64,000 bases of DNA from Homalodisca vitripennis (GCF_021130785.1 NW_025776222.1:62001-126000); one strand, 5' to 3'. Positions 17,601 to 28,239 are shown, counted from the first letter of the stretch. Numbers and translations are program-made. Notes: generated from the letters alone by a model not told the origin.

Positions 17601-18304
17601 GGATATTTGTACTTGGAATTGTAACTTCGTTTCTCAAATAATTGTATATCTTTTAAGGACATTGGATACTCGAAACCTGAAAATATCTCGTCATTTACAA
17701 ATTTTTCATATTGTTTTGATCTTTCGCAGTCTCTTTCGGGTTTTTCAATAGCACATCGGATAGAATAAATAAAGCAATAATCATCTTTATTTTTGATATT
17801 TATACAAGCTTTTTTATCTTTGATTTTCTTTGGCAAATCGATATATGATCCTGCGTTCATCATTTCGTGTTTGTTAAGGCTCAAAACTAGTTGTTTGCAG
17901 CTTTTAAATGTCCATCCAGAACCCTTATTTGGATGATTTGTCTGTTCTCGATGTGTTAATTTATTAAATTGCTTAGTAATAAAGTCGTTTACGTCAAATA
18001 TTTCGTCTGATTTTATAGTAAAGTACATTGGACACGTTTGTGTTTCACCGTTCACTAAAGTTCGTTCGTATTCGCATTCTAAAGATAAATAACCTTTCAT
18101 ATTTTTAACGGTTTCTTGAAATTTTTCTATTAAACTTTTAATCTCTGGCCTCATAATTGATAGATATTTGTAAATTGACATGAACTTATCGTTTAAATTC
18201 GTTAAAATGTATTGCTTGAAAAGACCGTGTATTGAGGATAAAACTTCTACATCTATGATATTTTCAGGTTTTTCGTTAAGAGTTTTATCAATTTCTTCGA
18301 TCAT
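14678..18304 (-). CDS. polB: Protein-primed family B DNA polymerase
   Basis: A 1,208-residue protein. Proofreading motifs are Exo I YMDFESIL (~355), Exo II FCHNMSNYD (~528) and Exo III DVLLLADIF (~701). Polymerase motifs are A LLYVDANNLYG (~799), B KLMNNSVFGKS (~944) and C CYMDTDSYF (~1038). A cysteine-rich unit (CRRCLSHFY then HLEICKQHE) sits near residue 310. The first ~300 residues form the extended N-terminal region in which Polinton polymerases carry their terminal-protein-like function (family knowledge). It is intact. It replicates the element from its inverted repeats. The start lacks TAAATGG; the integrase follows directly. Confidence 0.95.
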   Translation of the reverse strand: MIEEIDKTLNEKPENIIDVEVLSSIHGLFKQYILTNLNDKFMSIYKYLSIMRPEIKSLIEKFQETVKNMKGYLSLECEYERTLVNGETQTCPMYFTIKSDEIFDVNDFITKQFNKLTHREQTNHPNKGSGWTFKSCKQLVLSLNKHEMMNAGSYIDLPKKIKDKKACINIKNKDDYCFIYSIRCAIEKPERDCERSKQYEKFVNDEIFSGFEYPMSLKDIQLFEKRSYNSKYKYPKMSINVYSFDESIKVVPLQISEKYDAELNIDLLYVKQEDKSHFVLITDLNRLVSSQLSKHEHKKLLCRRCLSHFYKSGDLADHLEICKQHEVCKPIMPFPGQTTKFTNYQKKFSHPYVIYMDFESILEKIPTCKNNPQRSTTTKIQKHIPYGFTLYLVSNVTNRMYKPICYRAKNEEELPNVPTKLFEELNKLSKYIAKKYNSKNMKPMKLTDEEEISYQNSNLCHICEEISYQDTEKTLGFLPDNWSSAYDAFKKCRDHCHLTGKFRGAAHRICNLNLKFPQNIPVFCHNMSNYDTHLYIKELAKQYGNVDLIANTDERYINYSVNSGYGYEFDGDKPRKFIKFSFVDTFRFMASSIEKLAKNLKREDFKHTNHFIQDGLNEIIERQPNDEEEIFKILSGKGIFPYEFIDSIEKLDYKEELKIQDFYSLLTDESISEKDYQHYLNFWNKLKEKNLGNYSDLYNIQDVLLLADIFENFRNICLNCYKLDPAHYLTAPSLAWDAMLKLTKIELQLINDYNMYLMIEKGIRGGISQCIKRYVKANNKYLKDFDKTKPESYLLYVDANNLYGYGLMKNLPYNEIKWMDPKTYTKEEGQETILELTGDEDYGYILEDDLGYPTNLHEHHKDLPLAPEHFKNKLCTTLLDKTEYVVHSRNLKFYLEQGMILKHVNRVIAFDQKPFMKEYIDFNTNMRTKATSDFEKDFYKLMNNSVFGKSMENVRKGCDIKLGNEEFSMKQAKKTNFKCFNIFDDNCIASHMYKQKVKFNKPIYIGFSVLDLSKLLMYEFYYNKLKKFDPDLNLCYMDTDSYFLELKRDPFKIIKENIDDFDTSDYPKDHECFTTKNKKVIGKFKDEFNGEILEEFCGLRSKMYSYKYLDKNPVRCKGIKRSVVNKTINIENLKRCLFEDKEEFREMTVIKSYKHELYTVTINKLALNAKDDKRIVLENKIDTVPYGYKNEAKSDILDELNKLGNFDM

Positions 18305-18317
18305 TTCAGACTTAGTT

Positions 18318-18617
18318 TTATCGTTTGTTTTCTATGGACAATTTTTCAGCGATTGATTGAATTTTTTCATCATTAAATAGATTGAGATCTTTTTTATCTT
18401 CCTTAAAGCTTTTCTTTAATTCACGCAATTTTTCTATATTGTACATCTTTTCGTGACCATTGATTTGATTCTCTTTAGCCCAAGTCCTCAAATAATTTAG
18501 TTCTTTTTCATAAATATCTTTATTTTTCAGATGATTCTTTGAATTATAATGCCTGGTGTAATGATGTTCAAAAACATCTTTTTTGCAGTATGGGCACTCT
18601 ATCTTTTTCCGCTCCAT
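18318..18617 (-). CDS. Small C2H2-type zinc-finger protein (99 aa)
   Basis: Begins MERKKIECPYCKKDVFEHH, then HYNSKNHLK: a C-x2-C...H...H finger in the first 35 residues. The remainder is a lysine- and glutamate-rich helix. TAAATATGG precedes the start. It lies 13 bp upstream of the polymerase frame, so they probably share a transcript. The family is not recognised; a DNA-binding accessory to replication is plausible from position. Confidence 0.7.
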   Translation of the reverse strand: MERKKIECPYCKKDVFEHHYTRHYNSKNHLKNKDIYEKELNYLRTWAKENQINGHEKMYNIEKLRELKKSFKEDKKDLNLFNDEKIQSIAEKLSIENKR

Positions 18618-18722
18618 ATTTAAAGAGCAAAAATTTGTAAACTAAAATTTTGAGAAGTGGTGATTTTTGACACAAATCAGCACAATTTCTGGTCAAATGT
18701 TTTCAGATTGTTCTATTTATTG

Positions 18723-18764
18723 TAGAAAAATCTTTTAACTAAATTTAGTTAAAAGATTTTTCTA
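18723..18764. repeat. Perfect 42-bp palindrome upstream of the right TIR gene
   Basis: Two 21-bp arms (18723-18743 and 18744-18764) are exact reverse complements, with the centre at 18743/18744 (AAA|TTT). The right arm ends in 'aaaagatttttcta', the T-rich tract seen upstream of the element's other starts, so the promoter-like tract is present in both orientations. It lies 6 bp from the ATG at 18771. Confidence 0.9.
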
Positions 18765-18770
18765 TAATAA

Positions 18771-19079
18771 ATGGCGGCGCTGTTACAAGAGTTGAATAAG
18801 GTTGGTGAACTAAGATTCAAAGAATATAAGAAATTAGTGGAATTGGAAGAAAAAAAGAGATATAGAATCTTGAATTTGGAAAAAATGAAAGATAAATTCG
18901 GGTTTACAATAATTGCCGAGTTGGAAGATTGTAAAGTACACTTGCCGAACAGATTTTTGACTGTTTTGGATGAGAAAAAGATTAAAGAATTAAACAAAAA
19001 TGAAAAATTACACTTGGTTGTTACTGGAAAGAAGACTATTAAAGATAAAGACTGTGTTACTATCAATTTTGTAGAGTAG
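18771..19079 (+). CDS. Small TIR-embedded protein, right copy
   Basis: A 102-residue protein beginning MAALLQELNKVGELRF. It is the partner of the gene at 2011-2316: the C-terminal two thirds are identical, whereas the N-terminal ~35 residues differ at about one position in three. ATAATAAATGG precedes the start and the perfect palindrome lies just upstream. Family unknown. Being present at both ends, in inward-reading orientation on opposite strands relative to the element's centre, it would be carried by each terminus during replication. Confidence 0.8.
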   Translation: MAALLQELNKVGELRFKEYKKLVELEEKKRYRILNLEKMKDKFGFTIIAELEDCKVHLPNRFLTVLDEKKIKELNKNEKLHLVVTGKKTIKDKDCVTINFVE

Positions 19080-19362
19080 AAGATTTTTCGTCGTAGCAGA
19101 CATTTCAAATAGATTGATTTGACAGCTCAAGAAAGTAGAAGCAAACAGCTATAGATTCGGTAATTTTTCATTCGTGAGTTACAGATTCGTTTATTGTCCT
19201 TTAAACAGTATTTTTCATTGATTTACCGTCTGTCCCAAAAGTGAGCTAGAACCGCCTTACTGTTTGATTTTACAGATTCGTTTATTGTCCTTTAAACAGT
19301 ATTTTCCCTTGATTTTCTGTCTGTCCCAAAAGTGCGCTAGAACCGCCATATTCATATCTACT
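18882..19362. repeat. Polinton terminal inverted repeat, right
   Basis: Reverse complement of 1728-2208 with about two mismatches; it ends in CATATCTACT. It contains the mirrored 91-bp direct repeat pair (about 19180-19348). Confidence 0.93.
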
Positions 19363-19368
19363 TGTAGT
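19363..19368. repeat. Target site duplication of the Polinton, right copy (TGTAGT)
   Basis: Exact copy of 1722-1727, directly after the element's CT end. Confidence 0.95.
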
Positions 19369-20480
19369 TATTTATAATATTACCTTTTAATTATGACATT
19401 AGTCAGAAGAATATAATATAAATTAAATGCTTTTTTCACTATTACAACTAATAGTTATCAGCCTTCACATTGAATACGCTTTGTAGATAAAATTATTGAC
19501 GGAGATATTTCTTAATTTAATTTAAAAGAGAAAAGGGCAAAACATCTGCTGGAGACATTATTTACGTATTAATATTCTGAACAGTGGTGGTCTTTTGGTT
19601 TCACGTTAGAGTTCTAAGTCACTTTCCTTGCAATTTTACTACATTAAAAACTTTACTTAGGGGCTTGTGTTAAAATCTTCATTCCGCTATGATTTTTCTG
19701 AGGAAACGTGGATCTGTGAAGTCCATTTTTAATCAAGATGTGGAGGTTCAACGTTCAGATTAACTTTTATGGAAGGCGATATTCAGCTAAAGACGAGTTT
19801 GGTCTAGAAAGATTTTTTCGCCATACATCTCTCTGACTGTTAGTGTATCCTCCAAGGTCCTGAATGTTTGTTTGTCAATTATTTGCAGTCCTGCCTGTTC
19901 TGTTTAGTTATCTAGCCTGGCTCTGGTGAGTTCCTATTCTTGTCGGCCTAAGCCGAAAAAGAATTCAAGGCTCACGGTTATAACTTCTGTGGTTTTCATG
20001 GGAATAATCCCCAGCACCTTCCCTGTCCTAATATATGCATTTTCATTTCGAATTAACTCGGTCTATACACCGCACTGGAAGGTGTATTGTCGAGATATCC
20101 TGTGAACAGATAAACGTAAAATCATACCGGAAAAAAATGTTTACATCTACGGTGACAAAAGAGAAATCGTGTGTCTATGACGGTACTTAAATAAAATTTC
20201 TGGTTAGCAAGCGAGTGTACTACAACGTAAGTGTGAAGTCATATATTGCCAATAGCTTTTAAGATTGTCCGCAATATATTATAACTTATTTTTACTCTAT
20301 GAATAGAAGTGTAATTAAAATCTTAATTGATAGTTCACAGTGTGCTGATATAATTATTAACTAATATATTTTATCGTTTTTTTTTCGTAGTTATGGGTAA
20401 AAATAAAACTCTAACACTCGGCCAAATCCGGTCGATTGCGAAGCACTAATATCAAACACAGTAACACAGCTATTGTTCGA
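19369..20480. other. Host flank of the Polinton; no gene seen
   Basis: The first ~200 bp continue the dispersed repeat: 'ttgacggagatatttcttaa' near 19498 corresponds to 'ttgacggatgtatttg' near 41990. From about 19600 to 20480 I recognise nothing; the text is not clearly repeated elsewhere in the window and has no credible reading frame. Confidence 0.5.
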
Positions 20481-20486
20481 AGAGTT

Positions 20487-20805
20487 GATTCTGAGTGTTG
20501 AGTTTAGCTCCAGTTTACCTTCCTCTTCGTGCACAACTGAAATAAACCGTCCTCCACACAAGCAAATCTTTCGTGCAAGAAAATCTTCCAAACGTTACAC
20601 AGGTTCCTTTGTTCAGTGAGGAAGACAGTGAATGTTGTGAATGTGTCAAAACGATGCGGGGGTTGCGTTTTAACTTGCTTCGTTTTCGTCGCCTACTATT
20701 TTTTATCCCTTTAGACGAGGTTTAAGAAGTCTGCAACAGCGTCAGATTTTAGACGCTACACTACGAGGAAGTTGAACTGGAGCTAAACTCAATACACACA
20801 TTGAA
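20487..20805. repeat. Imperfect inverted repeat (~40-bp arms, ~250-bp loop)
   Basis: The left arm contains TTGAGTTTAGCTCCAGTT (about 20498) and the right arm its reverse complement AACTGGAGCTAAACTCAA (about 20774). Similarity extends a further ~20 bp on either side with mismatches. It could be a fold-back element, or two oppositely oriented copies of a repeat module. 'atttagacgctacactac' near 20745 recurs in diverged form at about 51435. Confidence 0.6.
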
Positions 20806-20916
20806 TTAGCTCTTCCCACCATATCTGCGTTATGGAAGACTGGGTAGCTCCATTGTTCTTTTTGATCATGTCAGTCAACACCGTAGTGCTCTCACTTGTA
20901 CAACTGATGAGACATG

Positions 20917-21400
20917 AGGATACAGGGTGTGTTATGAAAGTAATGAGCATTTTCATGCGATTGGTATAAATGAACTAAATGCTTCAACATATTCTCTTTC
21001 CGCATCAACACACCAGCGTAGACAATTCTGCCACGCTTGGAAAGCACGCTGGATCTCCTCGACTGGAATGCCTCTCAGGAGCCTTATAACTTCAGTTGGA
21101 TGTTCCCCACCGTCTCCCATTGCTATCCCCTCAGGTCTCTCTTTGTTCACTAGGGAGAAAAACAAATCACACGGAGCTATGTCAGGGCTGTAAGGAGGCT
21201 GGGGCACCAAGAGGGTCTTGTTCTGGGTAGGGTAGTTGGTAACGACGAAAGCCGTGTGGCTGGGGGCATTTTCGTTCAGTAGCTTGAAGATGACTGGACC
21301 CAGTTAACATCAGGCCAGACCCGGGTGATCGGGCGTTTTAGTCTCGAGCACCTCTAGATAAATGGTTTCGTTGACAGTTTTTCCTTGCGGTAAAAACTGA
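20917..21400 (-). pseudogene. Mariner-like transposase fragment
   Basis: On the minus strand QPPYSPDIAPCDLFF is the conserved catalytic block of mariner transposases, and upstream of it NENAPSHTAFVV and FLPQGKTVNETIYLEVLE fit the region before it. The segment that normally links those two pieces is shortened and out of frame. At the left edge 'cagggtgtgttatgaaag' after a TA looks like one terminal inverted repeat; I do not find the other end. The N-terminal half and the opposite terminus are missing, so it is inactive. Confidence 0.75.
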
Positions 21401-24400
21401 AAACATAATAATAACATAATAATATTTGAAATTTTTATTAATAATAATACAAAGAGAAAGTTTAATGTGTAAATCTAGCATTGGAATCTATTTAGGATCT
21501 TCTAATAGTGTATAAGTTTGGTTGGTCTGTTATTGTCTCTTGTACTCTGAAAGAGAGCTCTGGCGTGGATTTCAGTAACTAATAGAATGATTTGAAACTT
21601 CTAGAACAAATGTATTTCATAATTTTTTGGCACTGAGTTTTTAATAATTAAATTATACCAGTTAAACGAAATTATTTGCTCTTGTTATATTTTAAATAAT
21701 AAACATTGACTAATTTCAACTCATCACGAATATCTTGTTTACTAGTAATGCTAGAAAGATGGCTGCAAAATAACAAGTAAGAAAATGTTTCTCATTAACA
21801 GTTATAATTATGTATATTTTTGATAAAACTACGCGAAACTTCCAACTTATGTTGCTATCCGAGTAGTGTAAAATATTGTAAACTGATTCTCCCTGTACTA
21901 TTTGGGTACTAAGAGGATTATACATAGCACCAAACACGAATTAGTAGCTTTTACACAAACAATAACAATGCAGTCCTATTATATATATTTAATTTGTACT
22001 TTTGTTAGCACTACGTATAAACTATTATAATGTTTTGTGCTTTAAAATATGGATAAAACTAGAATTTAAACTGCTTTTTGTAACGAGAAATAGTGAGTAA
22101 AACTATGATTTATATTGAATTAAAGTAACTCATCCTTGTAAGTCCATGTCCTGATCCACCTTCTGGCCATCACATCGTGTTCATGGTGCTACTACCGGGA
22201 CTAGTTGTGAATTGAGCGAACATTTAAAATTGCAACGACGGTACACTTTTGAATTATTTAGAAAACATTAAATTATAAAAGCTACGTTGTTTCCATGGAT
22301 ATAGAATAATATTTTATGTTAACTGCTGCGTACGTCTCACCTGTCTACTTATATTGCTGACGTCACGACTTCTACTAACACTACACAGAACGCTTGTTGT
22401 CTGGTTAACCAAACATATACATTTTAAGGACAGAAATGAATAAATAAATCATAATTAATTATAAACTGTACAATAATATTACCTGTAAAATAATAATATA
22501 CCCGGTGTGTGTATAATATTGTAGTCCGTCTCAACTTGTGATGTTTGTGCTACATTATTAGTGTTTGAGTACAATATCCAGGTACACTATTCGACACAAC
22601 GTTTAATCTATTGCTAATTATTCTGCAATATTTTACTTTAAAATTTATAAATCTAAGGACTCTTAAATATTTATGTTTAAGTTTTAATTATGAATACAAA
22701 TTGTTTTAACGATATTTGGATTTGTTATAATACTATAAAACATATTTACCTAATAAGTCAGATTTAACTAAATTTCATGTGTCCCTTACTTAGATTTAAT
22801 GTAAAGTTATGAGTCTTTAATTTAAAGTATTCCTTAAAAAGTTGCATAAATTAAATAGAGTGTTAACACTTAGTAATTAACAATAGGATGAAACTCATAA
22901 TAAGTACGATATAGCACTTAGATAGATGGCAGCAATACACATTAAACCACTATGCATATTAAGCTATCTTATAATAACCTTATGTTTATCTTGCTGGATA
23001 TTTCCTAAAACGTTTTTAATAGGCGAGTGTCTCAATAGGCAATTAAGTCACATTATTAGATAATCCTGAAAATCGATTTATTATCAAGCGATAGTTGTAA
23101 ACTCTATTTAACACAATACCAGTGACTCACAAATAAATATAATAACTCGAAGTAGAATTGACACACAGGAGATATTATTATTACTCATTATGTAAGCGTC
23201 TCAGGTAAATAATGCTCATTGTGAAAGAATATTAATCACTGTTATATCAGCATACGCTAGTAATGAATTTCACACGAAGCCTTGAAAGAATGGAAGCCAT
23301 AGATGAGGATATTATCTCAAATTATAATTTTTAAACAACCTAAATAAGGTATTACATGTTGTAAGAATATAAGGTAACTAATCTAGTTATTAAGAAAGTG
23401 AAAGAAGTATTAAGAAACTCCAATCCATTAATTAATAAATCATTAAATAAACCAATTAGAGGATGTTGGATGGAAAATGATATCTAAGAAATAAGGTAAC
23501 AAGACAGCTTATCATGCATACGTGAGACACATAAACACTTGATATGGATAATATAACAGAATACATGGCGGAATGATACATATCCTAACATTTGTGGATA
23601 CATCTAAGAGCACAATGAACAACGCAATGCATTTTTTGTCTATAAGAGTAGCATGTTGCAATCGTTATGTATTCATTAATTGTATTATTAAGGTACATTA
23701 ACCAAGTTTTTTTAAAGCATAAGCAAACCTTTGTCCTTGCCCGGCAAAATATTCCAGCCTCGAACTGTTAAGAAGATAGCAAGCTCTAAAGGTAAAGGTT
23801 TTTAAATATTATTTTATTGTTTTGTTACTTCATAAAAACATATAGATGAAAAAGATTCTACCGGATTATTCCTAATATTTACAGTACTTGAGGAAAACCC
23901 TGGTTATATTGTAGTTTATAATGATACATACTCTAAAATTTTTAGTTTAACCTGTTCCCTAACCTGTTTTGACTAATTAAAATAATGAGAATTGAAAGTG
24001 TTACGTCTAAAATCCACTTTTCAATTAAACTGCAATTACTTTAACTTCCTAACTTTCTAAAAATCTTGCAATGTGTTTATGAGAGGCTAGCACGCATAAT
24101 ATGTACCATATGGACTAAACTATTATCAGTCTGAAGGAACATTTGAGATAAGATTATGGGGTGTCCGACAGGCCTATCTATCCCATGCTATTTTGTTGAT
24201 TTTGAGGAACACATTTATCCAAAACTATCTGACTTAGGATGCTGCAATTTTTTTATTTTAAAGTACATGTATTTAAGTGTTTTCTGAACGGAGGGTTTTT
24301 ATTAAAGTGTCAATTTATATTTTTTACATGTTTTAAAACTTTTTTAAAAATTACGATGTAAAAAATTATTTAAAAATTTTAGAAAAATATAAATACGAAC

Positions 24401-24480
24401 GATTTTAACGATATCTCTGTTTAAGATGTAAAGCTATAAAATAGAAACAAATTTAAAAAAAATTAAGATGATATCTTTTT
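21401..24480. repeat. Diverged dispersed host repeat, right part of copy A
   Basis: Matches 42.13-43.77 kb in order: 'tctggcgtg...tttagtaactaat' at 21559 and 42181; 'gccatcacatcgtgttcatggtgctac' at 22166 and 42776; 'gatggcagcaat' at 22925 and 43582. The later part (22.9-23.8 kb) also matches 59.6-60.55 kb, for example 'accaattagaggatgt' at 23452 and 60195. No gene is visible. From 24.2 to 24.48 kb there is only A/T-rich low-complexity text. Confidence 0.75.
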
Positions 24481-24581
24481 TGGTTCTTGAGATATATATT
24501 CCTAAAATAAAAAAAACGCAAGTTTTCGGTAAATCGCATTTTAATATTTTTAAGAACTGATGTAAAACAAAAAACTTACAA

Positions 24582-25690
24582 TCAATGCATTCCAGCTCCA
24601 TATGTTGGATTGTCTGGGTCCTCTATCTCTTCATAAGTGTCTTCTAGTCTCTTTTTAGCCAAGGAAAGCTGCTTACGGCACTTTTTTTCCATTTCTTGCA
24701 TCGTTTTTTTTTTTACCCTTAGCTCATCCAGCGACTTCATTACCACAATGCATTGATTGCCTGGGAACATTCCTAGTTTATCTAAAACTTCTAATCTAAC
24801 TATGTTACTTTTATTAAAGATAAAAATAGCTTCATATACACCAAATTGTAGGGTTTTCTTCATGACGAACGTTGTCTTTGGGATCCTTGTCCATATAATA
24901 TTATTCAATGACTCTTTAGGATTTTGAGTTTATTTGTGCAGGCATTTTCGTAGCAATTCTCGGTTTGACAAGTCTCTGAAAATGGGTTTAATTTCCTTCC
25001 TTACTGCTAAAGGTAAGTGGGTGTGAGCAGTATGGTCATACATTGTATTTTCAGCTATCGCTCGCTGGTATTTACACCGACTTTCGTCACCGTTTGGACA
25101 TAAACCGTGTGCAGGAGATTCATTACTGGAGGCTAGATGAAAGTAAGTAGCCCAAACAGCTTTCCTCATGTTTTCTAGGCTATCAGTATTTCTAACAATA
25201 GCTAAATGATAATAGTTTTGAATTTCATCTATCATTACTTTGCTCAAACGGCCTCTGCCGCCAATAGTTTTACCGTCAAACAACTTCCTTCGCCTACTCC
25301 CCATTCTTTTCTTTACATGGCCTAAACACTCAAGCTTTTCTACAATATATTCTGGGCCATATGGTTTTTCTTTGACAATAGTCGAGTAGGCTGCACTGTC
25401 GCCATCACCGAGGTAATACTTATACCTGACATTGCGTGTGGATAGAGATTGATAAAACATGTCTACTACTCCAGCAACCTCCATCCCACCACTTACTCCA
25501 GTGTAGTTAGCAGCACAGGAATCATCATGCTTATCTCTCAGCCTATCCTTACATCTACAAAATTTACTGTATATTCTGACATCAATCACCTTTCCAATAT
25601 TAGCTGCAATCGCTGTTACTACACCGTTGAGTGAAGTGTGGCCGCGGCGCTGCCATGAGCCAACAAATATGGCAGTTATGTCTAATCAAA
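24582..25690 (-). pseudogene. Mutator-like transposase pseudogene
   Basis: Reading on the minus strand, a frame with GSWQRRGHTSLNGVV at about 25.66 kb continues through YYLGDGDSAAYST, LECLGHVKKRMGSR, GRGRLSK, LPLAVRKEIKPIF and ELLRKCLHK, then meets one TAA stop at 24930-24932. The same frame goes on with NNIIWTRIPKTTFV to the end near 24582. This order matches the Mutator-like transposase domain common in insects and cnidarians. The N-terminal third is cut off by an in-frame TGA near 25690. One nonsense codon and the truncation make it non-functional; the remaining frame is otherwise open, so decay is recent. Confidence 0.85.
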
Positions 25691-26169
25691 CAAAATGGAA
25701 GAAACCATTCCGAAGTGGGTTGAGGAAGAAGAATGATACAAAATTTTCTTTAGGGCATAAAACAGACTGAAAATATAATTTAAGAATCTGTCATTCCATC
25801 GAGATTTTGTTCAAAAAGCTCTCACTCGCGGATAAAAAATGACCGGAATGAAAATGTTTAAACGAATTTGATAAAACTACGGCCAAACAAATAAAAAATG
25901 TTGTGAACTTAATATACTGGACACGATAGCAAATAAATATGAAATTCAATTTAAATTATAATTAATACGTTATTTTCATAACTACAAATACTTATTACTC
26001 TATATTTTAGTCGCAGAATTCTTTAAACGATAAGTCAGGAATATTTTAAATTTAAATATAAAAATCTAATATAATTGTAATTGTATTACAGCACTTCAAC
26101 AAAACACACACATTTAAGTTTCATTCCTTCCTGTTTCTATCTGTATGTCTATAAAATGTTTCTCTGCCT

Positions 26170-26240
<71 letters not shown>

Positions 26241-28190
26241 TTCACTGTCCTTATCTGTTTTATTTCCACATCTTAAATACGAACTGACTTACAGACTAAC
26301 TGTGCATTAAGCCTTACTACTATGTAACATCAAATAAACAATAATAACAAGCCCTGATAGAGCTAATCACCTCAGAGTCTAAGATTTTTTACTTAAGAAC
26401 TGAGCGTGAGTTAGCACACGTTAAAATCTGTGTGTGACCGCACGTATTGTCAGTATCATCGACCTTGTTTTTGTTGATTCTCGTCCATCTTCTGTACGAA
26501 CATATTTTCGGATAGGCCAGTGGCCCTTAGGAATATGCGTAATGCGCTTTAAGAGGGAATCGGCCTTTCTTTTATAATACCAAATTTTAAAATGTTATAA
26601 CAATATAAAAAACCATAGTTGAACATGTTGGCTACCAGAAGTTAAGATCTCAGTGCGTTGTACATGCTAGTGCACTGTGCCGCATCGCCTAGTAGCCATA
26701 GTGTTAAAGTTGAATTTTATCCTGTTTAATATAAAATTGTATTCCTTAAAATGCCTTTAATGGTTGAATAGACGATTATAAAACTTAAAATAACGATTGA
26801 AATTATAGGAATTTAAATTGAAAATCTAGTTGAAATTACAGTGGCCAAGTAAAATATTAAACACTTTTAATAAATGTTACAGACTTTCTAAGACTACTAT
26901 ACATTTTAAAAATCCTCGTTACATCAAAAAAGTTATTATACATCGATAAAATACATTTTAGTAATTGTATAAAAATATTCAAACGAGATATATATATATA
27001 TCGAAAGTACGTTACTAAGCTATTATACGCATATTGTGTCTGCCATGATTGTCAAACCTGTCATTACGTACCCCTTTTGTTTGAATCCATAAAGCCAACA
27101 GCAAAAGTCAAATGTCAAAGAAATTAGAATGAAACGACCACTTATATTTCTACATTTACTTGTCTTTGTAGTTGATCTTGTGGCGGTTCTTTATTCCAAC
27201 GTTGCTCTTCTTGTTTGACATATTTAACTTTAATGCACTAGTTATGTAACACCATATTTTATTTTTGCATATCTGAAATTTTACTAATAAGTATTGCATT
27301 AAAGTGTTCCAGTTTACAGAATATTTTAATTGTAATCATTCTTTGCATTGTGTACTGGGCAGACTGCTGCATTTAGTATTGGATTATTATCAACACCTTG
27401 TGAAAATAGTTATCGTGTATCTTTGAGCATATAAAGTAAAGTAACTAAGTGCAATATTGGTTTGTATTTCGCCTACGGGAAGGATGTAAGATTTTTTTGA
27501 ATGCTTGTTTGGGTATATGTCTGCCTGCAGGACATGACAGTTTAATAAGCTAATACAGTTTTTAAACAGGAGAGATTTAAGGATTACACAAAGCAAACGT
27601 TTCTCACAGAATTAAAACAAAGAGTAATCCAATGTTAAATTGATTTTTCAACAACAAATATTTCTTTATATACTCTAAGAGCATTTTGAAATTTCAGGAG
27701 GTTAAGGCACCTTGGTATCCTAAAAAAACTGTTTCCATCAAATTATATTTGCTAAATTATTTCTTAACCTATTGTTTAAAGTATATATTACATATGGAAC
27801 TCATATTTATGTATGGCGCTTATTAAAACTATGACTTCTCTACGTATCTGATATCATAAAAAAACAATACTCTAAAAATGTTATTTTTTCGTAAAGAATC
27901 TAAGACAAAAACCTCTAAAAATAAGACAGTATATTGCGGCTTCTACACATAAAGTCAACAATACTTTTGTCTAAACATTTTGTAGATATAAAAACCCAGC
28001 TTTGGCGCAAAGAATATTTCCTGACACTAAGTGGTAAGTTAGTAAACTATTTTCACTTTACAAAGCTAGCACATATATTGAGAAATATAACTATCGTCCC
28101 ATTTCACTGTTGAGCGTGTTTTCCTAAGGTACTGGAGAAAATCGGCAAATGTCAACTTGTTAATTACGTTCAATTCAACCAAATATAAGC
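25691..28190. other. AT-rich intergenic stretch with microsatellite
   Basis: No gene or recognisable element apart from the (AT)n array at 26174-26236. The text around 25.7-25.9 kb may be more of the Mutator-like element. Short open frames here are accidents of AT-rich text. Confidence 0.6.
26174..26236. repeat. (TA)n microsatellite
   Basis: About 31 uninterrupted TA units. A 68-codon frame running through it (Ile-Tyr repeats) is an artefact of the repeat. Confidence 0.97.
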
Positions 28191-28239
28191 ACAGTGTCAG
28201 TACAAGTTTCGGAACGATAAACATATTTCACCATGAATG

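Larger units (their letters stand above)
1728..19362. mobile_element. Complete Polinton/Maverick element (17,635 bp)
   Basis: The element runs from AGTAGATATGAATATGGC at the left to its reverse complement at the right and is flanked by the 6-bp duplication TGTAGT. It has ~481-bp terminal inverted repeats and carries the diagnostic set: protein-primed DNA polymerase B, retroviral-type integrase, FtsK/HerA-type ATPase, adenain-type protease, double-jelly-roll capsid and penton-like protein. Most genes lie on the minus strand, with a plus-strand group at 2868-3743, 11213-12918 and 18771-19079. The inverted repeats differ at only about two positions, so the insertion is fairly recent, yet several genes have frame breaks. 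Inference: a recently active virus-like element that now has a mixture of intact and damaged genes. Confidence 0.97.

Noticed and set aside
14678..18304. Mitochondrial linear plasmid or bacteriophage polymerase
   Set aside because: The neighbouring integrase, capsid, protease and ATPase and the 6-bp duplication identify a Polinton.
1728..19362. Free virus contamination rather than an integrated element
   Set aside because: The 6-bp target duplication and the continuation of one host repeat on both sides show integration.
20391..20591. 66-codon minus-strand frame
   Set aside because: No recognised motif, and it covers one arm of the inverted repeat.
26081..26287. Frame with Ile-Tyr repeats
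   Set aside because: It runs through the (TA)n microsatellite.
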